Assembly: GCA_028551475.1 (NCBI GenBank)
Contig: CM052354.1
Coordinates: 5,625,391 to 5,689,390, forward strand
Reading direction: 5' to 3'
DNA length: 64,000 bases
From: Casuarina equisetifolia
Lineage: Eukaryota > Streptophyta > Magnoliopsida > Fagales > Casuarinaceae
Under the pieces are notes generated by a model. The model had not been told where the DNA came from. It ran no database searches and was given only the letters and a program-made list of their open reading frames with translations. Positions 45,162-56,900 of the stretch are shown in pieces; the stretch's first letter is position 1, and every line of letters starts with the position of its first letter. Both the position numbers and the translations under genes were made by a program.

Positions 45162-45866
45162 TCACGGACTCCTGCTACTGCTTCCTCCACCACCAACGTC
45201 ATTGCCATATGGAGCAACATCTGCTTTTATGGTCTCACGACTGGCATTTCGTTTACCAGGACCGTTACCGACGCCATCACCGCCATCACCCACTCCCTGG
45301 AAGCTTCCATGGCCAACGCCACGCCCACTAGGCCACCCACCATATCCGGCATCATCTGCTCCGATGCTTCCATAACTGGTAACTCGTGAACCAGGATCCC
45401 CATGAGCGGTATCACCGAAGGCATCAGCGCCACTACCAACTCCTTGGACGCTTCCATGACCAGCACCCCGTCCACTAGGATCACCACCATATGTAGCACC
45501 ATCTGCTTCATCGCTTCCATTACCGGTACCTCGTACACCAGGACCACCACCAACGCCACCAACGGTTGCTCCACCACCAACTACTTGGACGGATGCATGA
45601 CCAGCAGGTCGTCCACTAGGACCACCACCATATCTAGCATCATCTGCTTCTTCGCTTCCAATACCTTTACCTCGAACACCAGGACCACCACCTCCATAAC
45701 CAGCAACTCCATTTTCTTTTAAACCTCGATGCACAACAGCATCACATCCAACGTAGACATTTTGTTCTTCATCGGTAAAGTGGGCTCTAGGCGCAGAACA
45801 AATAATGACACCCACTGAAAGAAGCAGAAAGACAAGGATGACACCGGACAGTTCGTGACTTGTCAT
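45162..45866 (-). CDS. Secreted glycine-rich repeat protein, unit II, first
   Basis: 234 residues in one exon. Residues about 8-24 (GVILVFLLLSVGVIICS) form a signal peptide with likely cleavage after CSAPRA. A short conserved part follows (HFTDEEQNVYVGCDAVVHRG), then about three and a half tandem repeats of about 47 residues: GPGVRG, GSxEADxAxYGG, PSGRxxGHxSVQxVGxG. The C-terminus is GGGGSSSRSP. This resembles secreted cell-wall GRPs, but no RNA-binding domain or cysteine-rich tail is present and the repeat is not one I can name. The start was chosen because it directly precedes the signal peptide. The unit I partner (13,138-14,028) has lost this N-terminus. The protein likely goes to the apoplast or wall; its partner molecules are unknown. 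Confidence 0.75.
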   Translation of the reverse strand: MTSHELSGVILVFLLLSVGVIICSAPRAHFTDEEQNVYVGCDAVVHRGLKENGVAGYGGGGPGVRGKGIGSEEADDARYGGGPSGRPAGHASVQVVGGGATVGGVGGGPGVRGTGNGSDEADGATYGGDPSGRGAGHGSVQGVGSGADAFGDTAHGDPGSRVTSYGSIGADDAGYGGWPSGRGVGHGSFQGVGDGGDGVGNGPGKRNASRETIKADVAPYGNDVGGGGSSSRSP

Positions 45867-46539
45867 GGGAAAGTGTTCAATACTAGAACTCCGACTTAGA
45901 ATGATAGGGAATGTGTGGTGTACTTACGAAAGGCAAGAAGCATGACAAGATGTTAAAAAGATACCTGGACCCACCAATTATCGATTTATCTGCTAAAAAA
46001 ATAAAAAGGCATCGAAGACCAGTGGGCTAACGATTTCTCTCCAGAACTGACCGTGGACTGACGAGGAATCAAACTAATATAGTATACAACCATGTAAGAA
46101 GCAAAGCACGCAAGATAAACAAGGAAATTCCAAAATCCAATAATATAGATTACAGAACTAATAAAAATAGAAACTTTTAGCTTTATAGAGTAAATATATT
46201 TGTGTATAAGACTATCTTATTTCTAACCTTGTTCATTTCAGGGGACTTTTACCTGAAAGAGATGATAAATTTCTGCAAGGAAATGATGCCTTGACTAGTC
46301 CCCATCTCCCATTTTTTAACCCATAAACGGCAAGTACGGGGGCACCGCTCAATTTGTCCATTCACCTGCATGTACGGGGAGCAGGTGGGTGGGTCGGGAG
46401 AGGTTAAATCGACCTTGACTTTTATTGGACCTGAAAATAATTCATTTTCCTCTTCTTTTTGTAAGATTTTCTTCGGCAAAATCAGCATGACAATAGTTGA
46501 TCATGTTTGGCAAATGTAAAAGCAAAAGGTATTGCTCTA

Positions 46540-46710
46540 CTTAGAAATATTAAATATTTTTAAATGAATGCTTTATTGTATCATAATTAATAGATTTTAT
46601 ATTCAATTTTTTTAAATAAATTATAATGTTGAGTATGCCTTTAAACTTTTATATTCTTTCATTCTTCTATAAATAAACTCACAGTTCACGAAAAAATAAA
46701 AATAAAAAAG
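46540..46710 (+). mobile_element. Retroposon copy, A-rich 3' end
   Basis: Shares with 51,782-52,085 (reversed) the run taaattataatgttgagtat and the end ttcttctataaataaactca followed by an A-rich tail. Class not assigned. Confidence 0.5.
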
Positions 46711-46789
46711 TATGGCATTTTTTGTTATAATAATATGGGACTTTTGATTACATTCTATTAAAGACGAATATTATTTTATCTTGAAAACA

Positions 46790-47060
46790 AGAAAATAGAC
46801 CTTAACCATATATCAACTATTTTGAAAACAAAATACTAATTTTGTTGGTTAGAATTAAGAAAATAGTTCGTGGAATAGCATATCTATTTAAGAATATTAA
46901 ATTTTTTCAGACGAATATTTTATTATGTTATAATTAAAAAAATTTAAATTTTATTTTCTCTTAAATAAATTATAATATTTGATATGTCTCTAAATTTTTA
47001 TATTTTCTTATTCTTCAATAAATAAATTCATATATTCATAAATAATAATAATAGACCTTA
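46790..47060 (+). mobile_element. Retroposon copy, second
   Basis: Same family: shares ttggttagaattaagaaaat, the stretch gttcgtggaatagcatatct and the end cttcaataaataaattcata, then an A-rich tail. More diverged than the 51.8 kb copy. Confidence 0.55.
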
Positions 47061-47986
47061 AACATATAAATATTGAAATTTTGGAATAGTCTTCTACAAC
47101 TTCGACGATTCCCTAACCGAAACCTCTTTCACTAGGACCAGTCCCATGTCCACTCCCATCAATTCCCTTTCTATTGCCACGTGCTTCTGTCTTTTCTTGA
47201 ACTGGGGATGCTACTTGTGCTAAGCATGAGGCAAAGCTCAATGTTTACCTAAAATGTGCTTCAACCATTTCAAACGTTGACACCAATCATGACCGAATAT
47301 TTAGAAAGTGTGGCTACTGCACGGTCCAACGTTTGAAATGGTTGACAGCAATGTGATCGTCTTTTTCACCTGTCTTGTCAGTGACTATTGTACGGTCCAA
47401 CGTAGATAAATATAAAAAGTTCATTTAGAGTGGCCTTAGTTCGCACGAAGGGAATAACCGGCGCCCTAAAGCAGAGAATCTGACAACCCATTCTTTTGAC
47501 AGTTGATTTTCATCCAAGTGTATGTGATGAGAATCAATTACTGTAAATCATTTGGATAGTTCAATACAAGCAGAAATTTTTTATATTATATTCTATGTTT
47601 ACGTTCTCATCGCCGGCCGTTCACTCTTATTATTCCGGCCAATACTCTCCTGTTGCCGACGGTAGAATTGAATTCCAACAAATAAGAGCGGGAAGCGGTT
47701 CCTTGAAAGAGAGGATATTTTCTCCAGGCCATGGAGACAGCCACGGTAACGTAAAATTTTGGCAACAAGCAGATGCAACAGTGAACGCTGATCAGGTAAT
47801 CAGGTGGTGGCCTGCTGTTCTTCCGCTGATATCTTCTCTTCCTTACTTTTATGAATAATTTACTTAACTCACTGCTAAACTAGCATGTTAAGTCATTGAG
47901 AGAATTTAGTCACTGTTATGCTGATTCCCACCTTTGAAATTTTCATACGCTAAGGATATGGGTTTGCTTGGTGCATGATAGGCCCC

Positions 47987-48295
47987 TCAAGTTTGGTTGG
48001 AGGAAACAAAAGTGTTGTTGTCGGCCACTGCATTCTCTATCAACTGTATATCTCTTACGGTAGAAGAAGCATTTGGATCATCGGCATCTTGTCTAGATCC
48101 TTGTAATATTATTACTTCCACACATACTAGCGTGGAAGGGCAAATCATCACCTTCTGTCTGTCTAGTGGTTTGGCCAAAAGATAATGGGTCCCTTCCTCA
48201 AAGCTCATCGTGGCCATGGACATATTAAACTTGCTTTGACACGTTGCCACAATCATTTTCATGTTTGGATTGAACTTCCACAATTGCTTTGACAT
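47987..48295 (-). other. Unrecognised open frame, unit II
   Basis: 102 residues on -, MSKQLWKFNPNMKMIV at the start, then DRQKVMICPSTL and SRQDADDPNASSTVRD. The unit I copy (16,251-16,580) shares most of it but is shifted near its end. No signal peptide, membrane segment or known motif. An exon of a lost gene is possible. Confidence 0.35.
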
Positions 48296-48469
48296 TTGAT
48301 TGCTTCAATGCACCAATCAGTCACAAGAGAGAAAAGAAAACTGCATGTTCCTTATGATAAGATGGAACGTCTTGATATTCTAAGATATCCCAATCATTCT
48401 TATATCGATTCTAATCTTATAGTTCATTAATTTGGGGTAGTAAGAGGCATTCTTGTTGGAAAATTATGC

Positions 48470-48560
48470 AGTAAGGAGTTTTCAAGGCGCGTAGTGACCA
48501 CGTCTACCTCCCTCTCCACTCTTGCTGCCTTCTCCATATCCATCCCCATTTGCACCCCCT
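48470..48560 (-). pseudogene. GRP C-terminal scrap
   Basis: About 90 bases resemble the end of the GRPs at 53,573 and 59,066 (gcagtaaggagttttcaagg, then the complement of glycine codons). No start or signal peptide. It begins just where unit II departs from unit I (about 48,465). Confidence 0.5.
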
Positions 48561-49818
48561 CCTCCTATTGGATCCTAAGTCACCTAAGAAAGGGGTTGAA
48601 TTAGGTGTCATTTTTTCTTTTTCTTTTTCTATAGATTTGTTTTATAACACTCTGGAACTCCTTTCAACTTTGGTTTCAAGAAAGTATTTTTACTCAAAAT
48701 TTACGAAGGCTTAAATAATACTTAGAATAATATAGTACCATACAACTCAAAAAAAAAATCACATAGCAATTTCAAAGAGATGAATAAGATTGATTTCAAA
48801 GATCTTCTTGATATTCTTGAATCAATCAATACAAGATATTACAATAGTAAAAGTCTCAAATTTGTCATATTACCATTAATTGCGTACGAATTGAGACTAT
48901 AATAGAAAACCCCCAAAACACAAATAAACCATTGACTTAGGGTCTTAGCAAATAGCACACTACAAAGCAAACTATAAGCACAGAATGAAGAACAATGAAG
49001 GCTTACAGATTACTTGGGGCTTTTTCTCAGATCAGAGTACGAAATTTGTAGAGTGAAAACCTTTCACTTGCTTGCTGTCAAAAGAAATTCGTGTATTCTT
49101 CATGAGACCTCAAACCTTTTTATAATCTCCCTCCTGTGAATTCTTCCCGTTGCAGATTTTTACCATTAGGTTGAATCAAATCACAATCTTATTCTAATCT
49201 TTCATTCTGATTTCGAGGGAGAATGAGAGAAGGGAGAAAGGAAAGGTATCATGGGCAGATTCCTTATTCACTTACCTTCCTCAATCACTTGGTTTTTCTT
49301 CTTCACGTTGAGCAGTGTCATTTGGTCATGCTAGTGGATTTTCAAGTCGGGTCACGGGAGGCTGCACATGGGTTGCGGGTGAGTGGGGCACGCACGGGCC
49401 ATGAAGTCAGAATTTTGTTTTGGGTCGCACAAGGCCTTCCTGTGGGTTAGTCCGTGAGTAGCTTGGGCGGGTCAGATTTTGCAAATCTGGACCTAGAGCA
49501 TGAACTGGTTCCAGATTCATTGTATGTTGATAGCTTGATACCAGCACAAACTGTACTGGGGTCCACGTTGTTTGAGTTTTCCTGCACCACACATATCTGA
49601 AGCAACCTTGCTGTATTTGACTGGTCTTGAACATGTTTCGTGGGCTGGAGAATCAAGTATGCACCTGGACTTGATTGAGATGTGGACTGCAAACAGAGCT
49701 AGCCCAAAGTCCTGCCCATTTATGAATTCAATAATTTCTTTGCTCTCATACTTATCAAATAAAGAATAATACTTGGGGAATAAAGAAACGCTTTTAAGTT
49801 TAATCATCAAAAACATCA
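48561..49818. other. Unassigned insert DNA in unit II
   Basis: No gene supported. It opens with cacctaagaaaggggttgaa, a phrase common at plant repeat ends, and has a GC-rich GGGT-word block at about 49,330-49,480. Overlapping frames on both strands at 49.4-49.8 kb show nothing recognisable. Confidence 0.35.
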
Positions 49819-50034
49819 TTATATCACCTTCTCCGCTTTTTGACGAGCACCAGGACCACCACTATTGCCATCATCGCTTCCTCCATCTCCTCTGTTGCCT
49901 CTACCGCCTCGATCACCAAAACTTTGGATGCTTGCATGGCAAACCTCGTCCACTTCATCTCCTATTCCGCTGCCGTCTCCCCTAGCTAATCCTTGGACGG
50001 TTGCATGGACAACACCTTGTCCACTAGGACCACC
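49819..50034 (-). pseudogene. GRP repeat fragment
   Basis: On - from about 50,034: GGPSGQGVVHATVQGLARGD, then CHASIQSFGDRGGRGNRGD and GGPGARQKAEKVI, stop. This is one and a half GRP repeats, open but without signal peptide or N-terminus. Confidence 0.6.
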
Positions 50035-50167
50035 TAAAGAAGATTGTAGAAAAGATCGTGTTTTTGTATTGAAGTTTTTTATAACTTTTACGGTATACAT
50101 TTACATGGTATTTATACAAAGAGAACTCAGAGAATCATTATTGTAGAAGACAACTACTTTTAAGGGA

Positions 50168-50374
50168 TTATTGCTTTGTTTCCAGTGTTTGCTCATTTAT
50201 GAGCAAAGTCTTACTCGCTTGCCCATTTTCGAGACCACATATAGGGGATTGCTCCTTTGTTTTTGGTGCTTGTTCATTTTTGAGGAAAGTCTCAAATGCT
50301 TGCTCATTTGCAAGGAAAGCCTTTGGTACTCTGCCATGGTCATTTTTGAGGATACTAGAGGAGTGGCCGGTCAA
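50168..50374 (-). other. Open frame made of NEQ repeats
   Basis: 68 residues on -. The words LANEQAFET, LKNEQAPKT, LENGQASKT and LINEQTLET recur at intervals of about 10 to 19 residues, from a degenerate DNA repeat of about 30 bases (tgctcatttttgaggaaagt). No known family. It may be simple tandem DNA that happens to be open. Confidence 0.35.
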
Positions 50375-51515
50375 GTTTGAGCATTTAATTCCAAATGCCT
50401 TTTCACTCTCTCTATGCTAATTAATAATTTGAGTGTACTTTGAATAGTTGTTGACATGGGAATACAGAGGCGGGAGATAGCATGACTGGCTTTTCTCCTT
50501 GAGCCTTGTCTTTTTTTATGCGCCGGTAGGGATTTAGCCGCCTGAGTAGTCGTCAATACCACCACCATATCTGGTTGAAAGCGGAGTAGGTCCTTCCAAC
50601 ACCTGCAACATCCCCTCGTGTTGTCGACTAAGATAGCTATTGTCGAATTTCCTCGGCAAGTAAAACAGCCACCAAGCGCATACGTGCAATAGCCACCGAG
50701 CAAAAAAGTTGAAAGCAAACTCATCCTGGTCTGCACCTCTGCAAGCCCCGCAAGATCCTTGGTTTCCTCCGACTTGGTTCCCTCTGCAAGCCTTGCAAGA
50801 CGGTTAGTTTGTACCTCTGCAAGTACCTCAACAAGACAATTTTCAGCAAGAGAATTTCTCAGGATCGTTCCTCTGTTTCTGGGATCTGTAACAGCAAATA
50901 TTTAGTCATCCTCTTCAAATCAAAACCAACCAATCTCACCTCCAATTCCACATGAAGAAGATGCAGCAGCACCCATGACAGCCGTGGATACTGAACGTGC
51001 TTTATATACAGAGCAAGCTATGCCTCTTCCTTCTAAGATGTTGAGTGCAAAACCACTTCTGTTCACTCCTCATTTGTTGCATGCATGGGAACGACAGTCA
51101 GGATGCTCGCGAAAGCTAGGCCACCTCACAACTAGGCTAGCTTGCTGCCAAACCTCCAATCCAGAAAAGATATTGTAGCTTGGGCTCACACTCCAATCCA
51201 GCATTAGGGAAACCCATAATTAGCGGGCAATTGTTGAGCTAGACCAAAAATGGGCTGAAACGGTCCTGGCCCGTGTTGCTAAAGAGGTAACAGCTCATAA
51301 GGAAAAACATTATGCTCTGTCCAACTCCGGTTCATCATTTGTTGGTCGACGATCTGGGGTGATCCGCCCAATTCACTTGGTGCGCCTGCAAGTTATTTCC
51401 TCCTCGCTTATTCCCTTGGCTGCTGTGGGCAATCCCCACTATGGACACCCCACAAGCTAGAAATATTGTTTCCACATGTGGTCAGATTTTGATAATGATT
51501 ACATAGAAGTTGAGG
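50375..51515. other. Unassigned insert DNA, unit II
   Basis: A 121-residue frame at 50,371-50,736 on - is cysteine-rich in its middle (RGNSTIAILVDNTRGCCRCW) but unrecognised. About 50,720-50,850 repeats cctctgcaag three times. Unit I DNA resumes at about 51,520. Confidence 0.35.
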
Positions 51516-51556
51516 ACCCGGGGTTTTTCTGCCGTTGTTGCTGATTGAAGGCTTCC

Positions 51557-51778
51557 TCATGGTTGAAGTGGAAGCTCCTCTATTTTCCGCAAGCGTAATG
51601 GCTTCAGAATTGCGAGCAAGCTATCTAAGCCCATACATTGGTGCTTATCTCTTTCGTCATTACAAAGGCCAATGACACTGGCTCTTAAGGCAAACTTGTC
51701 ATTCTTATTGTCTTGAACACATCCGTTAGCTCGAGTAGAACCTCCATTAGTTGAATTTGCTATTTCTATTCCAATCAT
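51557..51778 (-). other. Unrecognised open frame, unit II
   Basis: 73 residues on -, MIGIEIANSTNGG at the start, matching the longer frame at 16,713-17,015. The ends of the two frames differ because unit II diverges. Function unknown. Confidence 0.3.
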
Positions 51779-51781
51779 TCA

Positions 51782-52085
51782 TTTTTTTTTTTTTTTTTAT
51801 GAATACTGAGTTTATTCATTGAAGAATAAGGAAATACAAAAGCTTAGAGGCATACTCTAACATTACAATTTATCTAAGAGAAAATAGAATTTAAAATTCT
51901 CCAACTATGACACAATAAAACATTCACTTAAGAGAGTTTAATATTCCTAAATAGATATGCTCTTCCACGAACTACTCTCCTAATTCTAACTAATAAAATT
52001 AGTACATCAATGATCTTATTTTGAAAACGTCTATAATTACGTTCAAACTATATACAACAAAAATATGCTAAGAAAGAAAGTTTAT
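51782..52085 (-). mobile_element. Retroposon insertion with poly-A tail and target duplication
   Basis: About 300 bases absent from the matching place in unit I (near 17,015). On - it ends cttcaatgaataaactcagt plus a run of 17 A (T17 at 51,782-51,798). It is flanked by 14-base repeats ccaatcattcattt (51,771-51,784) and ccaatcatttattt (52,086-52,099). Poly-A tail and target duplication show LINE-type reverse transcription. No coding sequence, no clear A and B boxes of a tRNA-type SINE, so it is either a non-autonomous retroposon or a 5'-truncated LINE. Other copies: 46.5, 46.8 and 60.4 kb. Confidence 0.75.
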
Positions 52086-53572
52086 CCAATCATTTATTTA
52101 TTTGGTCAAAACGTTTGATTTCTTTATCTCTTTTGTGTGCAGCACATGGGTGTTTAAGCTACCTTGATCAATCAATTTACAGAATGATATAAAGTCAGGC
52201 CCATGGTTTAAGACCTTACAATGAATATAGATATTTGTCAATTTTGTTAAAAATCATATCACCTTTAGTCTTAGTCAATCTTAACATTAGTCAAATAAAA
52301 TGTCAGAACAAAGTATTTGTGGTTAATTGCTCTAACTTTAGTTATTGTTCCACTAATGAAGCAACGAACGAAAGATTTCATTTTCTCCAGAAATACATGC
52401 TTCATTGGTTCTCTCACGAATATGACGCAAAATTCTTACCAAAGTTTGAGGAGGAGCAGACCAATTTGACAAATCGCCAGTTCCCATTGCTTGTCCCAGA
52501 TGTGGCCGCCGTGTGACGTGTGCATGCCTTTTATTTTCATTAAAACGTAAAAGAGGATATGATATCCTGTTGGAGGCCGCGAGCATTATGATTAAGTTTA
52601 AATATAAAATTTCTTTTAACTTTTAAGTTAACTTTTATGTTCAATTTTAGAGTTTTTAACATACCTGCCAAAATTAACTATTCGTACTAACTACAACAAA
52701 GATAGGAGAATTCTATGTTTTACCTTCGTAGTCACCTTGACTTGTACGAGCATTGAAAATACTTCATTTGATTTTTTTTTAAGTGTTAAAAATAAAATGA
52801 TTGAGTTTTTCTTTATTTAAAAATTTTATTAACAAAGAAAAATCTACTGTTTCACTTAATTTCTAGATATAATTAAGTATTTTAACATTATATTTAAAAT
52901 TCATGTTTAAGTTTAATATCCTTTTATTTTTATATAAATATTTTCATAAATGGTGTTTCTTTATATTCATGTGATGTGTTAAAAAATAATGTTGTAATGC
53001 ATTATATTCTTACTTGAAGTTTTTTATTTGATATAATTTATAATAAGTTTGCTTTCAATAAATTTAGCAAAAGAATAGTGGACGTCCTTTAACAAGAGAA
53101 AAAGGTATGGTATTTTAAACTACTGCATCCGTTATCCATTATCCAACTATTAACAAAAGAAGTATCTTTTATGTTAAAAAAAAAAAATTGAAACCTTTGC
53201 TTGTCTTGATAATCATATTCTCTTTTTAACCATGATGAAATTAAACATTTTTCATCCACATAGTTATTAGGATATTTATGATGAGGCACATAATAAACTT
53301 ATTTTGGTATGGCTTCCACAAATCATTTACTAATTTGGTTTAATGGAGTTTGAGATTTGTTGACTTCAATGCATCAAACGTAATCAAATGACACAAAAAC
53401 GAAAACAACACATTCATTATAATAAGATGTGACTTTTGGCTACATTCATTTGTAATCTTTCATTTCTTAAATATCTAAAGCAACAATTCCTTTATCGATT
53501 CGAATCTTATTTTAAATTCATATCGGGGGAGTAGGACACATTCCTTTTAGAAAATCATGCGGTGACGAGTCT
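52086..53572. other. Noncoding DNA 3' of the second intact GRP
   Basis: Copy of 17,016-18,479, AT-rich, no gene. Confidence 0.5.
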
Positions 53573-53992
53573 TCAAGGGGCGTAACCAACATGTGTACCA
53601 CCCTTTCTATCCCCACCACCTCCTCTGTATCCACCCCCGTTTGCACCACCTCCTTCTCCGCTTCTTTGACCAACACCTCCTGCAGCAGGACCACCACCAG
53701 GGCTTTCTCCACTGCCGCCTCCACCAACTCCGTTGATGCTTCCACGATCAACACTTCTTCCACTAAGACCACGACCGTATCCTGCACCACCTACTTCGCT
53801 TTGATAAGTTACATCCAGGAGATAACGGTGGGTAGAATTACTCGGACCACTACCTAAAGCTCGACGCACAACAACACCATATCCAACAAGCACACTTCGA
53901 TCTTCATGGGCGAAGAGGGCTCTCCTCGCCGAAAAAATAACGAAACCCAAAGACACAAAGAGAAGAACACTGAGAGTTTCGTTATTTGCCAT
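53573..53992 (-). CDS. Secreted glycine-rich protein, unit II, second
   Basis: 139 residues in one exon from the ATG at 53,992; a longer frame from 54,022 would put ten residues (MRSRALASCP) before the signal peptide and is not preferred, since the gene at 59,437 starts at the equivalent of 53,992. Residues 1-24 are a signal peptide (ETLSVLLFVSLGFVIFSA). The conserved part is FAHEDRSVLVGYGVVVRRAL, then a serine and threonine-rich linker, then a glycine-rich half (GGGGSGESPGGGPAAGGVGQ) and the tail KGGTHVGYAP. Probably exported to the wall or apoplast. A TATTTATT box (AATAAATA on -) lies at 54,035-54,042, about 45 bases before the ATG, and is kept before the pseudogene at 18.7 kb. Confidence 0.75.
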   Translation of the reverse strand: MANNETLSVLLFVSLGFVIFSARRALFAHEDRSVLVGYGVVVRRALGSGPSNSTHRYLLDVTYQSEVGGAGYGRGLSGRSVDRGSINGVGGGGSGESPGGGPAAGGVGQRSGEGGGANGGGYRGGGGDRKGGTHVGYAP

Positions 53993-56900
53993 CGGGCAAG
54001 AAGCCAATGCACGACTTCGCATTGCAGGGAACGGTATTTATTGGCAGCACAGGCTGCTTCGCGTCAGCATATTGGCACGCACCACCAATATTGTTGTTTT
54101 GCTATTTCCAGTTCTCGTAATATTGCATAATGGTTCGGGTTGGATTCCATCAGAATGGGTACGATTCCATCATAACGTTCAAATCCTGTTATTTGCCAAC
54201 AAAAAGTAAAATATAATATATAAAAGTACACTCAGTGCTAGCACTTGATCATCCATGATTGGGCCGGCCCTGCTTGGAAAATTCTTCTTCAAATGTGTAG
54301 AAACTGTCATATTTGTCAAATTTCGTCCTCCACTTGAAGATGCATTCCTAATTGTTCTCGTCATTCATAGTTTAATGAAACAGAAAAAAGGAACAGATGT
54401 ACAAGGTTGAAAACTTGGTTATGAATGCCGGCAACGTATACCTAGAAACACACAAAGCTAAATGGCGTGGATGCATTCTATGAGTGCAATCCAAAAATGG
54501 GTTGGAAAATATCTTCATGTTTAAACATTATCAATGGACATTTTTTTAAACATAGGTCGTTTATCTTTAACACATACCTATTTTTTTTTAACATAGGTCG
54601 TCATTTAATTTTCATTTATCTTAAGATGGGAGTGATTAGAAAAAAGAAAGATAGAATCTTTACTAATCAATTGAGGACAAACGAGCTAGAAAATAATTAT
54701 ATTGTAACATTCCTTTCGACTAAAGTAATCATTATAGCATTAGAACCAACAAACATGCTTGAATTTAGAGGATTCACAAACGAATAAGAAGAAAGGAATG
54801 GGTCATCCATGGATGAACCTTACACTAGTGCTTATATACTAAAGCAATCATGGGACCGTAAAGGGGGAACCAAATATGAAGCAAAACCCGGAGACTAGTG
54901 TGGGGGGGCACGTTGCAAGGGTGGGAGTTGCGTACAATAGCGTGCACATATAAAGTTTGCCTACATGGATTATGTATATTTTCAAAGGAGCATTATTGCT
55001 CTTTTACAATTATAGTCAAAGTGACCCTTTGATTGATTTGAATAACAAGTTGACATCGGTTTGGTAAATATCACAATTTGACTGTCATCATAGCATAAGT
55101 GTGAAACACATTTTGATCTCTCAAAAAGTGTGATAGGTTTTTAAAAATTTTACTATTTTGTTAAAGTTATTCTTTGCTAATATCTTAATTATTTTGTTAA
55201 AAAACGAGTTGATGAGATAACAAAATTAGACATACTTAGAAGGTTTTATTATAAAGTTTAAAAAAAAAGACTAAAAAATATTATTGACATTAAACTAGAC
55301 TATTTACCTCTGAATAAGTGAACAAAATTACCAAAAGCATTTGCAAACTTTGCATCAAGGAATTTTGTAAATATTTCTAGTTAATTCAAGAATCATTGAA
55401 TAGAAAGATTTACAAGTTTTGGAATTCTAGTTTCAAAGTGAAATCACTAAACCTCAGGACAGAAACTCACTATAATGGAATATATATTTCCTACATAATA
55501 AATCTTATTAACATAAGTCTAATCATCCAATTTAAGAAGTTAGTTAGATCATATATATACCCACACAATTGAATAAGATAACACAAAATCTGTTAGATTT
55601 TCAAAAATTAACAGTAGTTCTTAATCTTTTCAGAAATTCTTTGGAAATCACTAACTTTTTAAATCTATGATTATCACAAATAATTGTCCAATGATAATCC
55701 TTCATTTGTTATTATTATACTGAATCAATAGAATTATGTTGTATTATTAGAGTAAGATGGTTCACTCTAAAACCTTAACACAATAGGTAGAAGACCTTAT
55801 TCCTTATAAGGGTACGGATCTATCTTATTATTCTTAATGTCAAATAGTACTCACCTTTAACACTTCTTCTTACATGCATACTAATAGAAAGATTATCATT
55901 GGAAATTACAAAGTGGAGACATATCTTGATTGTAATATCATACTAAAGTAAAATGACTTATCTCAAAATCTTAAGATAATAAGTGATAAAGTTTCATCAC
56001 TTATCAGATTAAAAACTCCTTTTCTCAATTCCAATATGGGTAACACTCATCTTTCAACATGTATCAATATTACATTTAGTCCAATCACTTAAAGAAATTG
56101 TTTTTAGTGACAAGCTTTCAAAAAAAATTTTCTTTTGTTCAGAATGTGCATGTGTTGAGAGAGAGAATTTTGTAATGAACTGGGCTAACTGAATGGGAGA
56201 AAAAACGAAAACTGAAGAGTCAAAAATTATTTTGTACGTTTTACGACGATTTAGAATTGCTTCACAAGATTGGCATCCTGGTTCCAAAAGCGTCGGAATG
56301 AAATTACGCTAGGAGAACCCCAAAAAAGAGACAATTTTGTGAAACTCAAAAGTGAGAGCAACGAAATATTGCTTTTCATTTTGGGCCACGAAAAGCCGTG
56401 TACTTTCCAAGACAAAAAATAAAGCAAACCCAAATATATGGCTATAAAAGCCCAAATATACAATTTCTCAGAAACTTAAAAGTAATATTTCGGTTCACAG
56501 GACATGGGAAAGATCCTTCAAAAACTAAGTTTGTTTTTGGCTTTAGGGTTATTTCAAACTTGCCTACTACAGGCAATAATTCGAATTGTTTATAAGGTTG
56601 TTAGTTGCATAACAAGTTCTGGGGACGTCATTTGGTGACAAGTATAGTAGGCCACCAAGGAGGTTTTGATTATGATGTGTGGTTGCCATTTGTGTTTCAG
56701 AAACAAAGTCCAAGGTTTGGGAAGAAACCCATGGGATTCAGTCAGAAATATGATGGGAAATGAGGGGTAATATGGTAGGTGAAATTCTTTAGGGTTTTCT
56801 AGAACCGGTTTTTTCTCTTAATCCCCTTGAAGACTAAATTGTACCAATATATTAGATAAATTCTTGGAACGAAGGCCTGACTTGGAAACAATCAAAAAGA

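Larger units (their letters stand above)
45867..47986. other. Upstream flank of the GRP, with retroposon copies
   Basis: Parts match 14,640-16,250. About 46,500-47,060 holds two AT-rich retroposon copies absent from unit I. At 47,105-47,200 the - strand reads like a worn GRP piece (HGTGPSERGFG). The frame at 47,595-47,858 on + is interrupted in unit I and is not called a gene. Confidence 0.45.
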
